DNA of 58,715 nt from Kalaharituber pfeilii (lineage: Eukaryota > Ascomycota > Pezizomycetes > Pezizales > Pezizaceae): the NCBI GenBank assembly GCA_015179045.1, contig WHUZ01000165.1, forward strand, positions 1 to 58,715. The letters run 5' to 3'. Under the pieces are notes generated by a model. It had not been told where the DNA came from. It was given only the letters and a program-made list of their open reading frames with translations, and made no database searches. Shown here piece by piece: positions 21,306 to 32,380 of the stretch (position 1 is the first letter of the stretch; the number at the start of each line of letters is the position of its first letter). The position numbers were made by a program, and so were the translations under genes.

Positions 21306-21718
21306 ACGAAAGGACCCGGGTCGAGGCCAGGGGAGAGGAGCTCCTCAATGAAGAGGAGTGCCTTAAGAGGCTCACTAATGGAGGGACCCACTAGCGCTGG
21401 AGGTACTTAGCACACTAAACACCAAAGGAGAGAGACATGAATGGAGAGGAGAATTGAAGAGGAGACAGATGCTGGATGGAAAGCGGTGTACACTGACGGA
21501 AGTGTTGAACCGACGGGGCAATCCTGGCACCGATGCACGGAGAAATTATGGGCTGACGGCTTGACTGATGGATTAACTGTGGCGTTCTGTAAATGCTTTT
21601 GTGGCAATTGTGAGGCCGCTGCAAGGGGCATATAAATTACGGGTCCTGTATGTACTAGAATCAATCAATTACTTATGCTCGAAAGCGTGATTACTTTAGG
21701 AAGCAGGCTTGCGGAGTA

Positions 21719-21940
21719 GGACTGTGGATTTTTTTTTTATATATGTATCATTACTCGCATGCCGCCCTATGGGCTATTATGGCGAGATTACTTACAAAGG
21801 AGATATAAGTATAAAATCAAAGAAGAAAAAAGATGATCTTTAAACCTACGGTCTCCAATAGTAATGGAGAGAGAAAAACGAAACCGACATAGAACCCACA
21901 ACTTCCGATAGTAATGTAGGGAGAAACATAGGGCTGTGGA
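21719..21940 (-). mobile_element. LINE B 3' UTR insertion (minus) inside a LINE B copy
   Basis: The insert 21729-21930 belongs to the 3' UTR subfamily of 19615-19824, with its hairpin at 21786-21754, which has a 3-base expansion in the bulge. Flanks are ggactgtgga (21719-21728) and gggctgtgga (21931-21940), a 10-bp duplication with one transition. Confidence 0.87.
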
Positions 21941-22789
21941 GGGGAAGGTCCGATCCCATCCATCTAAGTGCCAGAGCTATGGTGAACGATGCAGAGCTAG
22001 TGGCAATGGCGAAAGTCCTGGAGGACAGGGATGACGAACTACTCATAGTTACGGATTCTAAAGTAGCCATCCAGAAACTCAGGACCTAGCCGAGGGCCCC
22101 CCGACACCTAGCAGGGCAGCTCACATGGTTAGAGAAGCGTGGGAGAGCAGAGTAGCCTGGGGAGGGATGGACGTGGCAGTGATCTGGGTCAAAGGACACA
22201 AGGGCCTGGAGGGCAATGACAGGGCAGCCAAAATCGGTGCACACCACCCACCCAATGAAGACGAAGTGATCGCGGAGGACGGAATGCATATGGAGGCGAA
22301 GGCGCACAGAGCAAGAGGGAGAGACAGGTTGGCCTGAGTTATAGGCCATTGCAACGGCTAGGGAGGCAGGCGGCCATGCTGGTAGGGCTATTGGGGGGAA
22401 AGGGCCTCAGAGCCTGGAAATACAAAGTGGGCAAAGCGGAAAGCCCAGGGTGCCGGTGGTGCGGCGAATGAGAAGAGACAGCAGAACACATCTGGGCAGA
22501 ATGCAGAGTCTGGAGGCAGAAGTGGCCTTGGAGAATAGAAGCGGTGAATGAACCCGCGAAGGCGAAGGAGCGCGGAAGAGACCCATTGCAACTGGTCGAG
22601 TTGATGGAATGGGCGGATCGATGAGTTTCCTTCAATTTTGCCTTTATTTCTATTGACGCGATTTTGTGATTTTGTAAGTTACCCCCACGTGCTTTATACC
22701 TCGCCTTAGCGCGTAAGGCGGAATGCGGGTAATAATTTGAAAAAAAAAAAAAAAACAAGAGGTGAATGTGATTTATTCTCGGATCCAAA

Positions 22790-22907
22790 GCTATCAATTC
22801 AAGCCTGCCTCCGGGTTTTGAGGGTCCACACCCAGGGGCCCTGCCTTGGTGAACAGCTGCACGCGGGGTCATGTGATATGTAAAAAAGAAAAAAAAGGCT
22901 ATCAATT
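22790..22907 (+). mobile_element. LINE A tail insertion with 10-bp duplication
   Basis: The insert 22800-22897 has about 85 bp of LINE A 3' UTR: agcctgcctccgggttttga, then cacccaggggccctgccttg, then gcggggtcatgtga and an A-rich tail. Flanked by gctatcaatt at 22790-22799 and 22898-22907. Its first half matches the LINE A 3' UTR after the coding frame at 43838, which ties this tail family to LINE A. Confidence 0.88.
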
Positions 22908-24177
22908 GCAGCCTATCCTATCCTCATTTTTCTCAACGCCCCAGTCCCATGCCTTGGCAAGAGCCAGGCCTTAGATGAAGCAGATCAGTAGAGATAAAGA
23001 TAAAGCGCGCAGGGATACGTATTGTATTATTCTCTCATGACTTCGACGACTGCGCGCTAATTCCTACAACGAGCATATCCAGAATCTTCTAGATATCACA
23101 TCGCGTGGAATGCCCTCACACCATGATCTCGGGTCACGTGCTATCAACATTCACGTGGCTCCTTCCGACATGAGAGCGTCGCGTCCCATGATATGCTCCG
23201 TGATGCTCGTTGCATAATTTTCAACATTAGATAGTTCTGATGTTGTCGTGCGCAGACTCCTATTATTGGCACGTGTAAATACTAGTAATTCACGAAAGGA
23301 AGAGAACAGTGCCAAGAGAGTCTGGGCACGAGAACAGATAGCTGAGTAATCCCTTAGTTACCTAAAGAGCTTTTTGATTCAAAACATGATCACGCAACCC
23401 GCTGCTCCTCGCCAAGGCAGGCCGCAACCTCTTACCACCAACACCTAGTCTTGTAACCAGACTGACACTCGGAATCACCACCGTGACCTTGCATATAGCA
23501 AGCCATCACATGTTTCAGCTCGTATAGTACGTGCATGCTTGCAGCCGCCTGCTGCAGGCTACCGGCGTCCGAAGATGGCATCTCAGTCACAGAGCCAAAC
23601 ATCGCAGTATCAGCAAATGAACCACTCTGAATATAGCTCCGGAATCAGTCTACATATAATGAAGCAATTCCAATGTGTCAAAAGCTCTCAAAATGGCACG
23701 ATTAGAATGCGCCTTCGGCAGCATTACGACTCTCTACCACAGCGGTTGACGCCTCCTCGATAGACAGTCTTCCTTGCCAGATCCTCTCGGTCTCTGACAT
23801 TGTAAACTGCATCCTAGAACGTATGGAGTCTAACAGTGAAAAGCGGAGACACCATTCTGTCTCATATGGAGGAGCACAGCCACGGCTTGGATTTGCTGGT
23901 CATCCAACAAGGGCTGGAAGGTTGCCACCTGAGCCCATTCTCCACTTCACATTTTCTTCCTTCCAGTTACATGTGCATGCATTGCTAATCTGAGTTATCA
24001 ATAGAACACGGTGTGAGGCTAAGCGGGTTTTGTTTTCATTATTAAGGAATTTGAGTGTCTGCTACGGCAATACGAAGGGCCAGATGATCATCTTAATGAA
24101 GGGGCCAAAGCTAGCGTTACCACTGTAGTAAGTTCAAGGCCGAGACATGCAGCCTCATATACTTTCTCTCGATCGCC
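22908..24177. other. No gene recognised
   Basis: A plus-strand open stretch at 23539-23763 (74 codons, Q/S-rich) has no recognisable homology. At about 23312 is agtctgggcacgagaaca, a motif shared with 14288 and 58380. Confidence 0.4.
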
Positions 24178-24228
24178 AGCCCAGCTACACGCCCTGTCTT
24201 GGCGAACAGCCGCACGCGGGGTCATGTG

Positions 24229-24264
<36 letters not shown>

Positions 24265-24275
24265 CCCAGCTACAC
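24178..24275 (+). mobile_element. LINE A tail-only insertion with 13-bp duplication
   Basis: The insert 24191-24262 starts gccctgtcttggcgaacagc, continues gcacgcggggtcatgtgaaatt and ends in poly(A). Perfect 13-bp flanks agcccagctacac lie at 24178-24190 and 24263-24275. It starts at the same tail position as the insertion at 910. Confidence 0.93.
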
Positions 24276-24484
24276 ACTGCTTTCATCACTTCTCTTTTTA
24301 GTATATTGTTCCCTTTATATTTACCATCTTCATAGTTGCAGTTTATACATTTTACAATCGTACGGGAACATCCTGACATTCGTATTCCAATGTGCAGAAA
24401 AACGCACTAAGCGCGGAACACTGTCCTCCGCGTCACCTCATAGACCTTCAACCAGATCGTCAGTTGGTTTAATAACCTGATCAG

Positions 24485-25294
24485 CAATACTCTAGACGTC
24501 CTCATAAATGACCGCCTTTCAACATCCGGACGGATTAAGAATCAATTCCGGACCTGCCGGCTTATACACTATAGTGTTATCGAGTTTAAAGCTGTGTTAG
24601 GCACACACATAGCGGAATACAGAAAGAACGCTATTGCCCAAGTAATAGCGGAAGCCGATGCATGTTCCTTGAGCAATGAGAGGAACAATCTCGATAATCC
24701 AATCTATGCCATCCTGAGTCATGGTATAGATTTTCACTTCTTCAGATTCACCCCCAGGAGCGCAAAAACATCTAGCGCAAAACAACCGCTCCTTACTATT
24801 GCAAGGGGTTACAATATGTCCCTTCCTCAGACTACAGCTGTACATGCTACTCAGCCACCTGCTAGAACCTACTTCCACCTACCAAATGTATCATGCACTG
24901 ACCCATCCAGATTCCTCTCACAGTTCGTCTCCTATGCGAGACTATCTTTTGGGTCTTTCTTGCTGGATATACCGCTAGTCTTGAAGCCTACTTGACAAGA
25001 TCGAGGATCAAAGAAAAGGATAATCTAGAAAGATGGGCTACTGCACTAGATAAAGCAAAGAATGCGATTCACTTTCCCTTCACACAGGAGTTTCCGGGGA
25101 GTTCTACTTTTATGTCTGACTTTCCTTTTATTTCATATATAACTAAATATCGCCATAGCCCGTAGGGCGGCATGCGATCAATGACATAAAAAAAAAAAAA
25201 AAAAAAAAAGAATGCGATGGCAGCAGGAATATTAAATGGGGGCAATGTAGCTATGGAGCAGGAGGATAAAGCTGCTACAATTGAGGATACTCTT
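24485..25294 (+). pseudogene. Uncharacterised fungal protein with nuclease-like ExK motif, frameshifted and split by LINE B insertions
   Basis: Reading through, the frame gives VIEFKAVLGTHIAEYRKN, AIAQVIAEADACSLSN, NPIYAILSHGIDFHFFRF, DPSRFLSQFVSYARLSFGS, then after a frameshift (about 24950) VFLAGYTASLEAYLTRSRIK, NLERWATALDKAKNAM and DKAATIEDTL. The E-x-K followed by a helix with AIAQVIAEA and a strand IYAILSHGIDFHFF resembles PD-(D/E)XK nuclease-like domains in fungal proteins of unknown role. The GYTASLEAY...ERWATAL..A pattern also recurs in ascomycete hypothetical proteins as I know them. A hairpin insertion (25069-25206) falls inside the codons, and a larger element follows at 25295. Family assignment is tentative. 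Confidence 0.5.
25057..25218 (+). mobile_element. LINE B tail insertion with 12-bp duplication
   Basis: The insert 25069-25206 carries 3' UTR, hairpin 25149-25178 (atcgcc...gcgat) and poly(A). The target aaagaatgcgat is duplicated at 25057-25068 and 25207-25218. Removing it and one target copy restores an open frame through DKAKNAMAAGILNG. Confidence 0.93.
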
Positions 25295-26544
25295 CAGAGA
25301 CAACAGCCACCTCAGGACGAGCATTTGGAACCAACTCCACAACCACAACGTCCCCCCCAGTGAAACCTACATAGATCGAAAGCTCTCAGCGCGCTGAGTC
25401 TTTTGATCTAATTTTTATCCTCCAAATCCATAACCCGCAAGTTTCCCCCCAGGGTGAAACTCCGAGGAAATTTTCAGCTCACCATCGCCGTGGTCAACAT
25501 ATCAACCCCGCGCCAAGACCCAATAAGAGGCCGCGAAACACCGCCCTCCACCAATCAAATGCCGAGGGGAAAGAAGAAACAGAGGACCGACTCCTCCCCA
25601 CCGCCCCCCCCCATGAGGGCCCCCCCCCGCCGCCCCCTACCCAGCGGAGGAGGACCTTTCCTAACATGAAAGACAGTGGAGGGACACAGTACAGTCGTTG
25701 CACGACGCAGGCATCGGCTGGACCAGCGTATTCGCCTCACTGTGGCAGCTGAAGACCAAAGACGAAAACCTCCCACCGAAAGACGCAATCCTAGCCCTTC
25801 GATGGACCGAAACCCAAGTGACAGTCTTTGGGGGAAGACCAGGAGTCCCCGTCCCTTCATGGATCAGTTCCCCGCCCGCCGCTGCTCACCTCCCCGGCCC
25901 CTCCCAGCCCAGCCTGCCCACAAAAAAATTGGGGGTTCAGCCCAATTACCACTATAGAGACGACTCCCGTCTATCCTCCCCCACAACCGTTGGGGCTCAG
26001 CCCCACCGCCACCAATATAGACATGGCCCCCGCTTCCCCCCCACCACCTGAAACTCTGGGTTTCAGTCCCATCTCCACCACAGAGACGCCGGAAGTACCA
26101 CCCAGGACTAACAGGAAGCGCAAAGGGAAGCAGCCGTCCCCCCAGGACCCCTACGCCCTAAAGCGCCAACTGAATGATAAGGAGGCCCAAAAAATAGCCT
26201 CCGCACCACCAGCCGACACTTCGGCAGCACCACCCAGGGAAAACACCCCCGCCGCCAGCACCGGACCCCCATCAAGACCCGCACGACTCGGGGGAAGATG
26301 GTTGCGGTCGACTGTGTACGAGCTGGACAGAGGGAGGAAATAGACAGGCTCGGTACAAGTTTTGACTTTCCACCCGCATCACGTATGAACACCGCGGGAA
26401 ATACATGTATCTACTTGACTTACGGGGTTTTTGTTTAGTTGTTGAGGCATTTGTTAATTTTTTACTTTGTAACTAAACATCGCCATAGCCCGTAGGGCGG
26501 CATGCGATCAATGATATAAAAAAAAAAAAAAAAAAGATACTCTT
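25286..26544 (+). mobile_element. 1.24-kb insertion: proline-rich ORF joined to a LINE B 3' tail, 9-bp duplication
   Basis: The target gatactctt occurs at 25286-25294 and 26536-26544. The insert 25295-26535 ends in a LINE B 3' UTR, hairpin 26479-26508 and poly(A). Its body (25454-26343) encodes proline-rich and basic frames (MPRGKKKQRTDSSPPPPP; RKRKGKQPSPQDPYALKRQL) and a segment ENLPPKDAILALRWTETQVT. This may be LINE B ORF1 joined to the 3' end by an internal deletion, or another element using the LINE B tail. No RT is present. Confidence 0.65.
25828..26343 (+). CDS. Proline-rich basic ORF, possible LINE B ORF1 remnant
   Basis: 171 codons, P/S/T-rich, with a basic patch TNRKRKGKQPSPQDPYALKR and an end STVYELDRGRK. 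An overlapping frame (25698-26051) gives WTETQVTVFGGRPGVPVPS. No known domain is recognisable, and I cannot tell which frame is translated. It sits inside a retro-insertion that ends in a LINE B tail. Confidence 0.3.
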   Translation: MGEDQESPSLHGSVPRPPLLTSPAPPSPACPQKNWGFSPITTIETTPVYPPPQPLGLSPTATNIDMAPASPPPPETLGFSPISTTETPEVPPRTNRKRKGKQPSPQDPYALKRQLNDKEAQKIASAPPADTSAAPPRENTPAASTGPPSRPARLGGRWLRSTVYELDRGRK

Positions 26545-27039
26545 GAACGCGAGCTTAGATGCCGTCCCATCAGCGTACATGGGATATCACAGGAAGGATT
26601 TGGTAGAGATTTATATGAAATCCATGGTTGTGGAGAATTCGGATAATTCTATTCTTTGAAAGAATTACCTATTTAGAATACTAAAAAGTGTTATTTCTCT
26701 AATTTTGGGACATTGCTTTAATCTCAATTTCATCGTTTAGAAACTGATCTTATTATTCTCCAAAAAGCGATTGTTACTATGAAACTCCATAGCATCTATG
26801 GTACTAGAGTAGTCCTTCCGTTTTGTGGTGAGAGGAAAGGAGTGCTGGAGAGTGTATTTTTATTCGAGATGGGACGACACCGAATCTGAAGGTCTCTGCC
26901 AACGGACAGCATGCTTTTGTACCTACCTTGCCCTTCCAGGCAGTAAAGCTGAATTGGTATAACATTGACATTCTATTTGTTTAGCTGGCCAGCATGCCAG
27001 GGGGTCGATTGCTTCACCTAGAAACCGATCATCACCGGG
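26545..27039. other. No gene recognised
   Basis: No confident coding signal. It may contain the displaced downstream part of the interrupted gene at 24485-25294, since ERELRCRPISVHG continues in frame after the target duplication. Confidence 0.35.
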
Positions 27040-27470
27040 AAACCGATCAAATCCATTGAGCTGCGTACAGAGTTACTGTGAATGCAAATGACCCTCAAGT
27101 GGGCTCAAATCAAAGCCAGAGCATGGGAGAACATGGTAAATTATTTCCACACTTTTTTTCCCTGGGTTGTTGCACATGAAGGGTGATATATTCTGGAATG
27201 AGTCCAATCACATACTAGCATATACTTTTGAGTCACCATGTGCCAATGAGATTACCTGCGGCCTTTGCATCTCACTGTACACTCAGTGGCTTAGACTAAA
27301 CAAGTATACCAAGTTTTGTGATTATTGGACTAATATGCAAAATGTTACAGTCATGTCAAAGAGTACATTTTTGCTTACTCAGGTTGCATTCAGTATTGAG
27401 CTTTATGTCATGAGAAAGAAGTGCAGAGACGCTGTAAGGCTAGGTAACAGAAATACAGGTATAGGGAAAG
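27040..27470 (+). repeat. Diverged third copy of the inverted-repeat arm family
   Basis: gtgaatgcaaatgaccctca and gggctcaaatcaaagccaga match gtgagtgcaaatagctctca and gggctcaaattaaagccaga of the left arm at about 10518. Downstream, catactagcatatactt and gtgccaatgag follow cctatactagacatactc and gtgtcaataatc. Divergence is higher than between the two arms. Confidence 0.55.
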
Positions 27471-27509
27471 GTTTTCTGAATGAATTGCAGTGCTGAGAAT
27501 GGGTTGGGG

Positions 27510-27610
27510 CTTTTTTATATATATATATATATATCACGTCACCCCCCTTGCAGCTGTTCTCCATGGCTCGGCCCCTGGGTCGAAACCCTTGATGCTCGGA
27601 GACAAGCATA
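27510..27610 (-). mobile_element. LINE A tail insertion with TA-rich end
   Basis: On the minus strand: ttgtctccgagcatcaaggg, tttcgacccaggggccgagc, catggagaacagctgcaagg, ggggtgacgtgatatatata. The order of blocks matches the LINE A 3' UTR, but the end is (TA)n and T instead of pure poly(A). The ggtttcgaccc block resembles a Pol III B box. I did not find target duplications. Confidence 0.6.
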
Positions 27611-28336
27611 TCTACCTATTCATCCACCGCCTACTCTACGTACGAGACTTACACCTCCTCCCCGCCGCACCTCCCCGCGGCAATAAAAATATCTTCATCT
27701 TTCTTCTGCCGCTGTCAGGGTGACCGAACAAAGTATCAATGATGCCATGGTGATGAGAGATGACGTATGGTAATCACGCCATCCATAGTTATCAATGATG
27801 CCATGATGATGATGAGAGAGAAGCTTGTTAATTAGCACTCAATGTCCGTTGTGGTGGTAACCACGGTACCGATGGAAAGAATAAGGCCATACGCGGGCCG
27901 AAGCGGTACTCAGCGGTAGGGCCACATGATGACACATGGGAAGAAAACTATGATTAAGAAGCGAGATATGTATGTATAGGCTCAGTTGGAAGGCGAAGGT
28001 GGTCTATAAATTGTATGTAGTTAGGACTGTGGAGGGAAGAAAAGCAGCAACAGACATGGATACAGACATACACGGAGATATACAGACATGGACAGATATG
28101 GACACGCACAGACAAGACAATTGAAGACCCTTTTCTTGACATTTGATTATTGAGGCCGCCCTTGAGGCTTCGTTCCGCCAGCTCTAGATACCGGTACCCG
28201 TGCGAAACAGTGGATGCTGTTGAGCCGTCATCACACCGTAACAGCCGCCACCGGTACATACGAAATAATTCGCCCTCCCCACCGCTCCCAGAAAGGTTCC
28301 TGAGAATTAGAACAAATGCAAGACCCCTCCTCCCCC
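27611..28336. other. No gene recognised; short dinucleotide-like tracts
   Basis: A repeated atcaatgatgccatg block at about 27737 and 27789 and agacatgga/acagatatgg runs at 28053-28120 are low-complexity. No gene seen. Confidence 0.4.
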
Positions 28337-29077
28337 CTACGCCCCCAGCGAGTGGAACAGTTGTTCCAGGATATCTACCTCCTCCCCGTTTTCCTGCTGC
28401 TCCATCCACTTCCTCTTCTTGAAGTCTACCAACTCTTCCCACCCTCCCGGATATGCCACCTCCTCACACCTGAAAGCCAGGTGGTCTGCCGTCTGTCTCT
28501 CCCCACACCCACATATTGCCCCTTCCACTGCCTTTCCAATCTTCATATCCCACTCCTTCGTCATCTCCTTCCCCATCCGCAACCTCATGAAGGTGGTTGT
28601 TGCCCCTCTGCCCCACCTCATCACCGCTCCGCCCCCAAGCCCAGGCTGCCTTCTTTCTGCTGTCCGCAGTTGCTTCCACTTCTGCCGCAGCCCCCCTTCT
28701 GTGACCACTGATCTACCAATCCGCCCCGCTGCCTTCTTCGCTTCCGCATCCGCCGCCTCATTCCCCTCTATGCTGATGTGGGCTTTCACCCACATTAGCC
28801 TTATGTCCCCTCCTCTCTTCTTCCTTTCAGCAATTTGATCTAACACGCCCCTCAGGTCGGCAGTCCTCGCCTTGCCCCTGATGCCCGCTTTCTTCACCGC
28901 CGCAATCGCGGCTTGTAAATCTGTCAGAACAACTACGGTCCCTGGCGCCAGTATCACCTTCTCCAAACCCATTCTCATACCCCGCACCTCTCTGTCCCAA
29001 ACCGTCGCCCCCGTCCCTTGCCTCACTTGGAACATCCCATATACTCCACCCATCTCTTGCTTTTTGTATGTTTTCAA
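28337..29077 (-). CDS. LINE A RNase H and C-terminal domain, open frame of a 5'-truncated copy
   Basis: A 246-codon open frame. RNase H residues: GATVWDREVRGMRMG, VVVLTDLQAAIAAVKKAG, LMWVKAHISIEGNEAADAEA, so the middle and final acidic motifs are intact. The first DGS block is missing through 5' truncation (the copy starts near 29100). The C-terminus has CGCGERQTADHLAFRC, the LINE A Cys/His motif, and ends EVDILEQLFHSLGA. No tail or poly(A) is seen after the stop, so the 3' end is lost or unrecognised. It is diverged from the other two LINE A copies, suggesting a subfamily. Confidence 0.8.
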   Translation of the reverse strand: MKTYKKQEMGGVYGMFQVRQGTGATVWDREVRGMRMGLEKVILAPGTVVVLTDLQAAIAAVKKAGIRGKARTADLRGVLDQIAERKKRGGDIRLMWVKAHISIEGNEAADAEAKKAAGRIGRSVVTEGGLRQKWKQLRTAERRQPGLGGGAVMRWGRGATTTFMRLRMGKEMTKEWDMKIGKAVEGAICGCGERQTADHLAFRCEEVAYPGGWEELVDFKKRKWMEQQENGEEVDILEQLFHSLGA

Positions 29078-29104
29078 ATCCGTGAATGTATGTACTTTTC
29101 AATA

Positions 29105-30300
29105 GTGTTACATATTACTATTTCTCGTTATTTTTCACTTTGTTTTATCTGTATTTTTTTTTTTTCGCTGCCGAAAGGGGTTTTTACTTCGTCGTTACAA
29201 AGTATCATATTTATGAGGCTTAATAGGTTTTCGCCTTCATGCATGGCAATATCTCTTTTACATTTTTCCCTTGCTCAGTTATCGTCGTTCAGTAAGTAGA
29301 CTCTGCTGTAGACATGTTACACCTGCACTGAGGGAATGAAACGTGCTTACTGAATGAAAAGGAATTTTATGGTTGGTGTATAATCTGTGATAAAAGTGGG
29401 TGTGACAGGAGACGGTTTGGCAAGAGCTCATCGCACTCTAGTTTTCGTCCCTCGCACTTTCTCTTCCTAATTCAGCAAGGGAAGTAACCTGCATATCCTT
29501 TCGCTTCATGGTTATCCCGATTGAGCCTCAGCAAAAAGCCTTCCTAATAGGGATAATTGAGACATTATATCAAGTATTCAAACCATATCATATGCTTATC
29601 CCGCTATTAAGGTTATTATTCCGGCATGAAGATTCGAACATATTCCCTGCCACCCTTACCTACTTGATCCTGAGATGGGGCAGTGCCAGCGCACTGCAAC
29701 AATGGTACCCGTTCAGCGGGGTACATGGCGCCGGGGATTATTACTAGGTGAGGCCGTCAGTTGCCGTCCTGATTAGGCAACGTTCCCTAGGAATGGGGGC
29801 CCTATGCGAAGTCAAATAAATGTTCCGGAGGCGTGACTGGCAGAGTGATGGTAATACTATATGTGCTGGTGGAGGGGGGGTGCGGTAGAGAGGAGGGTGT
29901 GGTAGAGAGCGGTGCGCGGTAAAGGAGCGGGGTTTAAGCTTTTTTTTTCTTTTTTAACTTCTTCGAACTGACCTGCGCCTTGGTCGAAGTGGAAAGCTGT
30001 GGTCTCCAGTGATGGAGGTAACCAAAAGCGCCATGGAGAGGTGTAGAATTGAGGGCCCCGGTTCAATTCTGAGCTGGGGAAGAGGGTTGTCCAGCATCTC
30101 TCCGAGATAGACTGTAATGCTCCGGTTCCAGCAATGATCTCTTGGGAGTTAGAATTTACCGTCAAATCTCTTAGCAAGTCAGAAATTCTAATGATGAACA
30201 ATTGGGAGCTGGAACCGGGGTAACTTGTTTTTATTTTTCACATATCTGTTTTTTTTCCTAGCATTTTGATATTGCTTCTTCAAGTTGCTCTCAAAGTCTC
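29105..30300. other. No gene recognised
   Basis: The open stretches at 29508-29747 and 30201-29857 lack recognisable motifs. The sequence ggttcaattctgagc near 30060 resembles a tRNA T-arm, but no tRNA fold can be built around it. Confidence 0.4.
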
Positions 30301-30322
30301 AACTAATACATAATATATCTAT

Positions 30323-32380
30323 CTATACATGAACTGCTATATCTATTGAATCTAACCTCCTCTCCTCCGCTATTCTTGCTGTGGTATTTTTTAGTATAGC
30401 AATACTTGAAAGACGATTAAATGGAACAGAACTTAAAAAGGCCAAATCCTGCAAACATTTGACTCGAGATAGTGCAACAAATGTTAAGCCCGACTGATTT
30501 TCTTTTAAACCTAACTCTACTACCACTTTGGCAATGTGAGTCCCTGAGACTTGTGAATAGTTAGTGCCCATGCCAAAACCAATGGAAATTGTTTTCTAGA
30601 ACACGGATGTCCATTATATTCAAAGCGGCTAGTGAAAGGAGCTATTGGTATTACTCGTGGATATGACTCCATAAATGGTGGACCTGAATAGTGATCTAAT
30701 TCTACCAATAAGCAGATAGGAAGTGCTTGACGAGATTCATCAACACTATTTAAGACCAAACCACGAATAGTTCCCATAGCTCCATTCACAATACCAGCTT
30801 GTACCCAGAGGTTTTTTGTTACCATAACTCTAGCTCCAATAGCTAATAGTAATACAGGTGGTAAATCTCCAGCTGCTTCCGAGTTCAGTTTCTTTATTGT
30901 CGATATAATAGCTCGTGGTGCTGAATGTATGGCTAGTGCACGGTATACTGGATAGTGCATAGAAAGTAAGTATTTGGCATTCTATGCCTTTACCTCCTTT
31001 CTCGTACACATAAGAGCTACAGCCCTATTAAATGTATGCCTGTCCGCTTCACTCATAATTTCTAAAACACGAGCCTGAACAAATTGTTGCCAGTCATGAT
31101 GAGTCCATGCTCCATCTCTGGCTCGTAGAAGCATAGATCGAAAATGAATCTGATCCTCTCCTCTTTGACGCATACTGGTTTGAAGACGAATAAAGGTCGT
31201 AAATTGACGATATAGAAAGTAACCTCTATCTTGTAATAACAAGCTAGTAGGATTTCCCTTTCGTCTGGAATCTGGTTTAACGTACATCGGAAGATCTCCT
31301 ACTGGAGGCAGCTGGGCAAAGTCTCCCATCAATATGATATGAACACCACCAAATATCACACCTTGACGGTCTGGGAATGCTATTCCAAGTCTTCGATCAA
31401 TCCGAGCTAGAAAAGCCTGTCCAATCATTGACATTTCATCAATAATGATAATTTTCATATGTTGACATTTATTTTGAAGAGTAGTTGCAGCAGCTGGTGT
31501 AATATTATCAACGTTACCTGTTAGACTCATTTGTAAGGTCCCATGGATAGTAGATCCATTAACATTATGAGCTGCACATCCAGTATATGCTAGAACAGGT
31601 ACTACCTCTTCGATTAACCTTTCAGGTGGAAGAGTAAGTGAGATTGCATATCTTAAAGCATTAATAAGATAAGACTTTCCAGCTCCCGCTGTTCTAGCTA
31701 CAATCATCAAAAGTTGAGAAGTAGTAGCATCATCCCGGTGGTTCCAATGGTTCATAATTTTGTCGAAGGCAATTCGCTATTCTGTGTTGAGTGTTTGAGG
31801 TAATACCTCAGGAAGATTTATTGTAACTGGAGTAACTTGTTTTGTCTCCTGTATCCAGCTAGCACCATGTACCACATTTGTATATCCACCAAAGATATTG
31901 AGATCACAATTCCAATCATAGTTGATATCTTCAGCTCGGTAACCCAGATGACTGATAGCAATATCCAGTTGATCTTGTTGATCATTAGTGAGTATATTTT
32001 GACCGTGGGGACGTATGCCAGCTATATCCATCCAATCTTCTGTTTCTAATTCTTCCTCCTGTAGTTGATTGCCTTCCAGATCTGAGTCATGTCCATGATT
32101 CAAATTGGCAACACCATGATAGCCACTTATTAGAGTACGGACTGTAGCTGGTAGCAAAGGAAGGAAAAATTGTAATCGTGCACACCAGTCTATAGTATCA
32201 AGATTATCACTAGCTAAATCTTCCTCAATACCCATTATATATGCTAGAGTCCTGAAAGGAATATATTTGAGTAATGTTACACGACAAAATAGAATATTTG
32301 TTGCATCTACTGGAGGGTCAGGGATTGTTCGAATAACTCGACTTTTTCGATTTCGATTTGATGTTGCTATTCATCTCTCA
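30323..32380 (-). pseudogene. Helitron helicase (Pif1-like, SF1B) part of RepHel
   Basis: After the linker LELEDICLHDLLQSYTYRNE the helicase reads RTAGAGKSYLINAL (Walker A), IIIIDEMSMIG (Walker B), ILMGDFAQLPPVGD (motif III), GARVMVTKNLWVQAGIVNGA and TIHKSQGLTL (late motifs). Stops interrupt it: TGA at 32371 and TAG at 31777. A one-base deletion near 30541 puts KVVVELGL...FVALSRVKCLQDL in another frame. The Pif1 helicase of Helitrons unwinds the donor strand during transposition. Confidence 0.88.

Larger units (their letters stand above)
21088..22771 (+). mobile_element. LINE B copy, 1.66 kb, 12-bp target duplication, itself carrying two nested tail insertions
   Basis: The target aggtgaatgtga is duplicated at 21088-21099 and 22760-22771. 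The body encodes the connection (CPWGTRRDVAEALANLESIQ), RNase H start (AVYTDGSV), DDELLIVTDSKVAIQKL, GGMDVAVIWVKGHKGLEGND, the Cys/His region CRWCGE*EETAEHIWAEC with a stop inside, and an end ELMEWADR. Its hairpin is 22700-22729 and poly(A) runs to 22755. Several stops and frameshifts make it inactive. The hairpin has an alternative perfect inner stem, gcctta/taaggc. Confidence 0.9.

Noticed and set aside
27510..27610. tRNA-derived SINE, because of a ggtttcgaccc B-box-like block
   Set aside because: The block is part of the LINE A 3' UTR seen elsewhere without a Pol III promoter, and no convincing A box or tRNA head was found.
30050..30090. tRNA gene (ggttcaattctgagc)
   Set aside because: No acceptor stem, D arm or anticodon arm can be built at the correct spacing.
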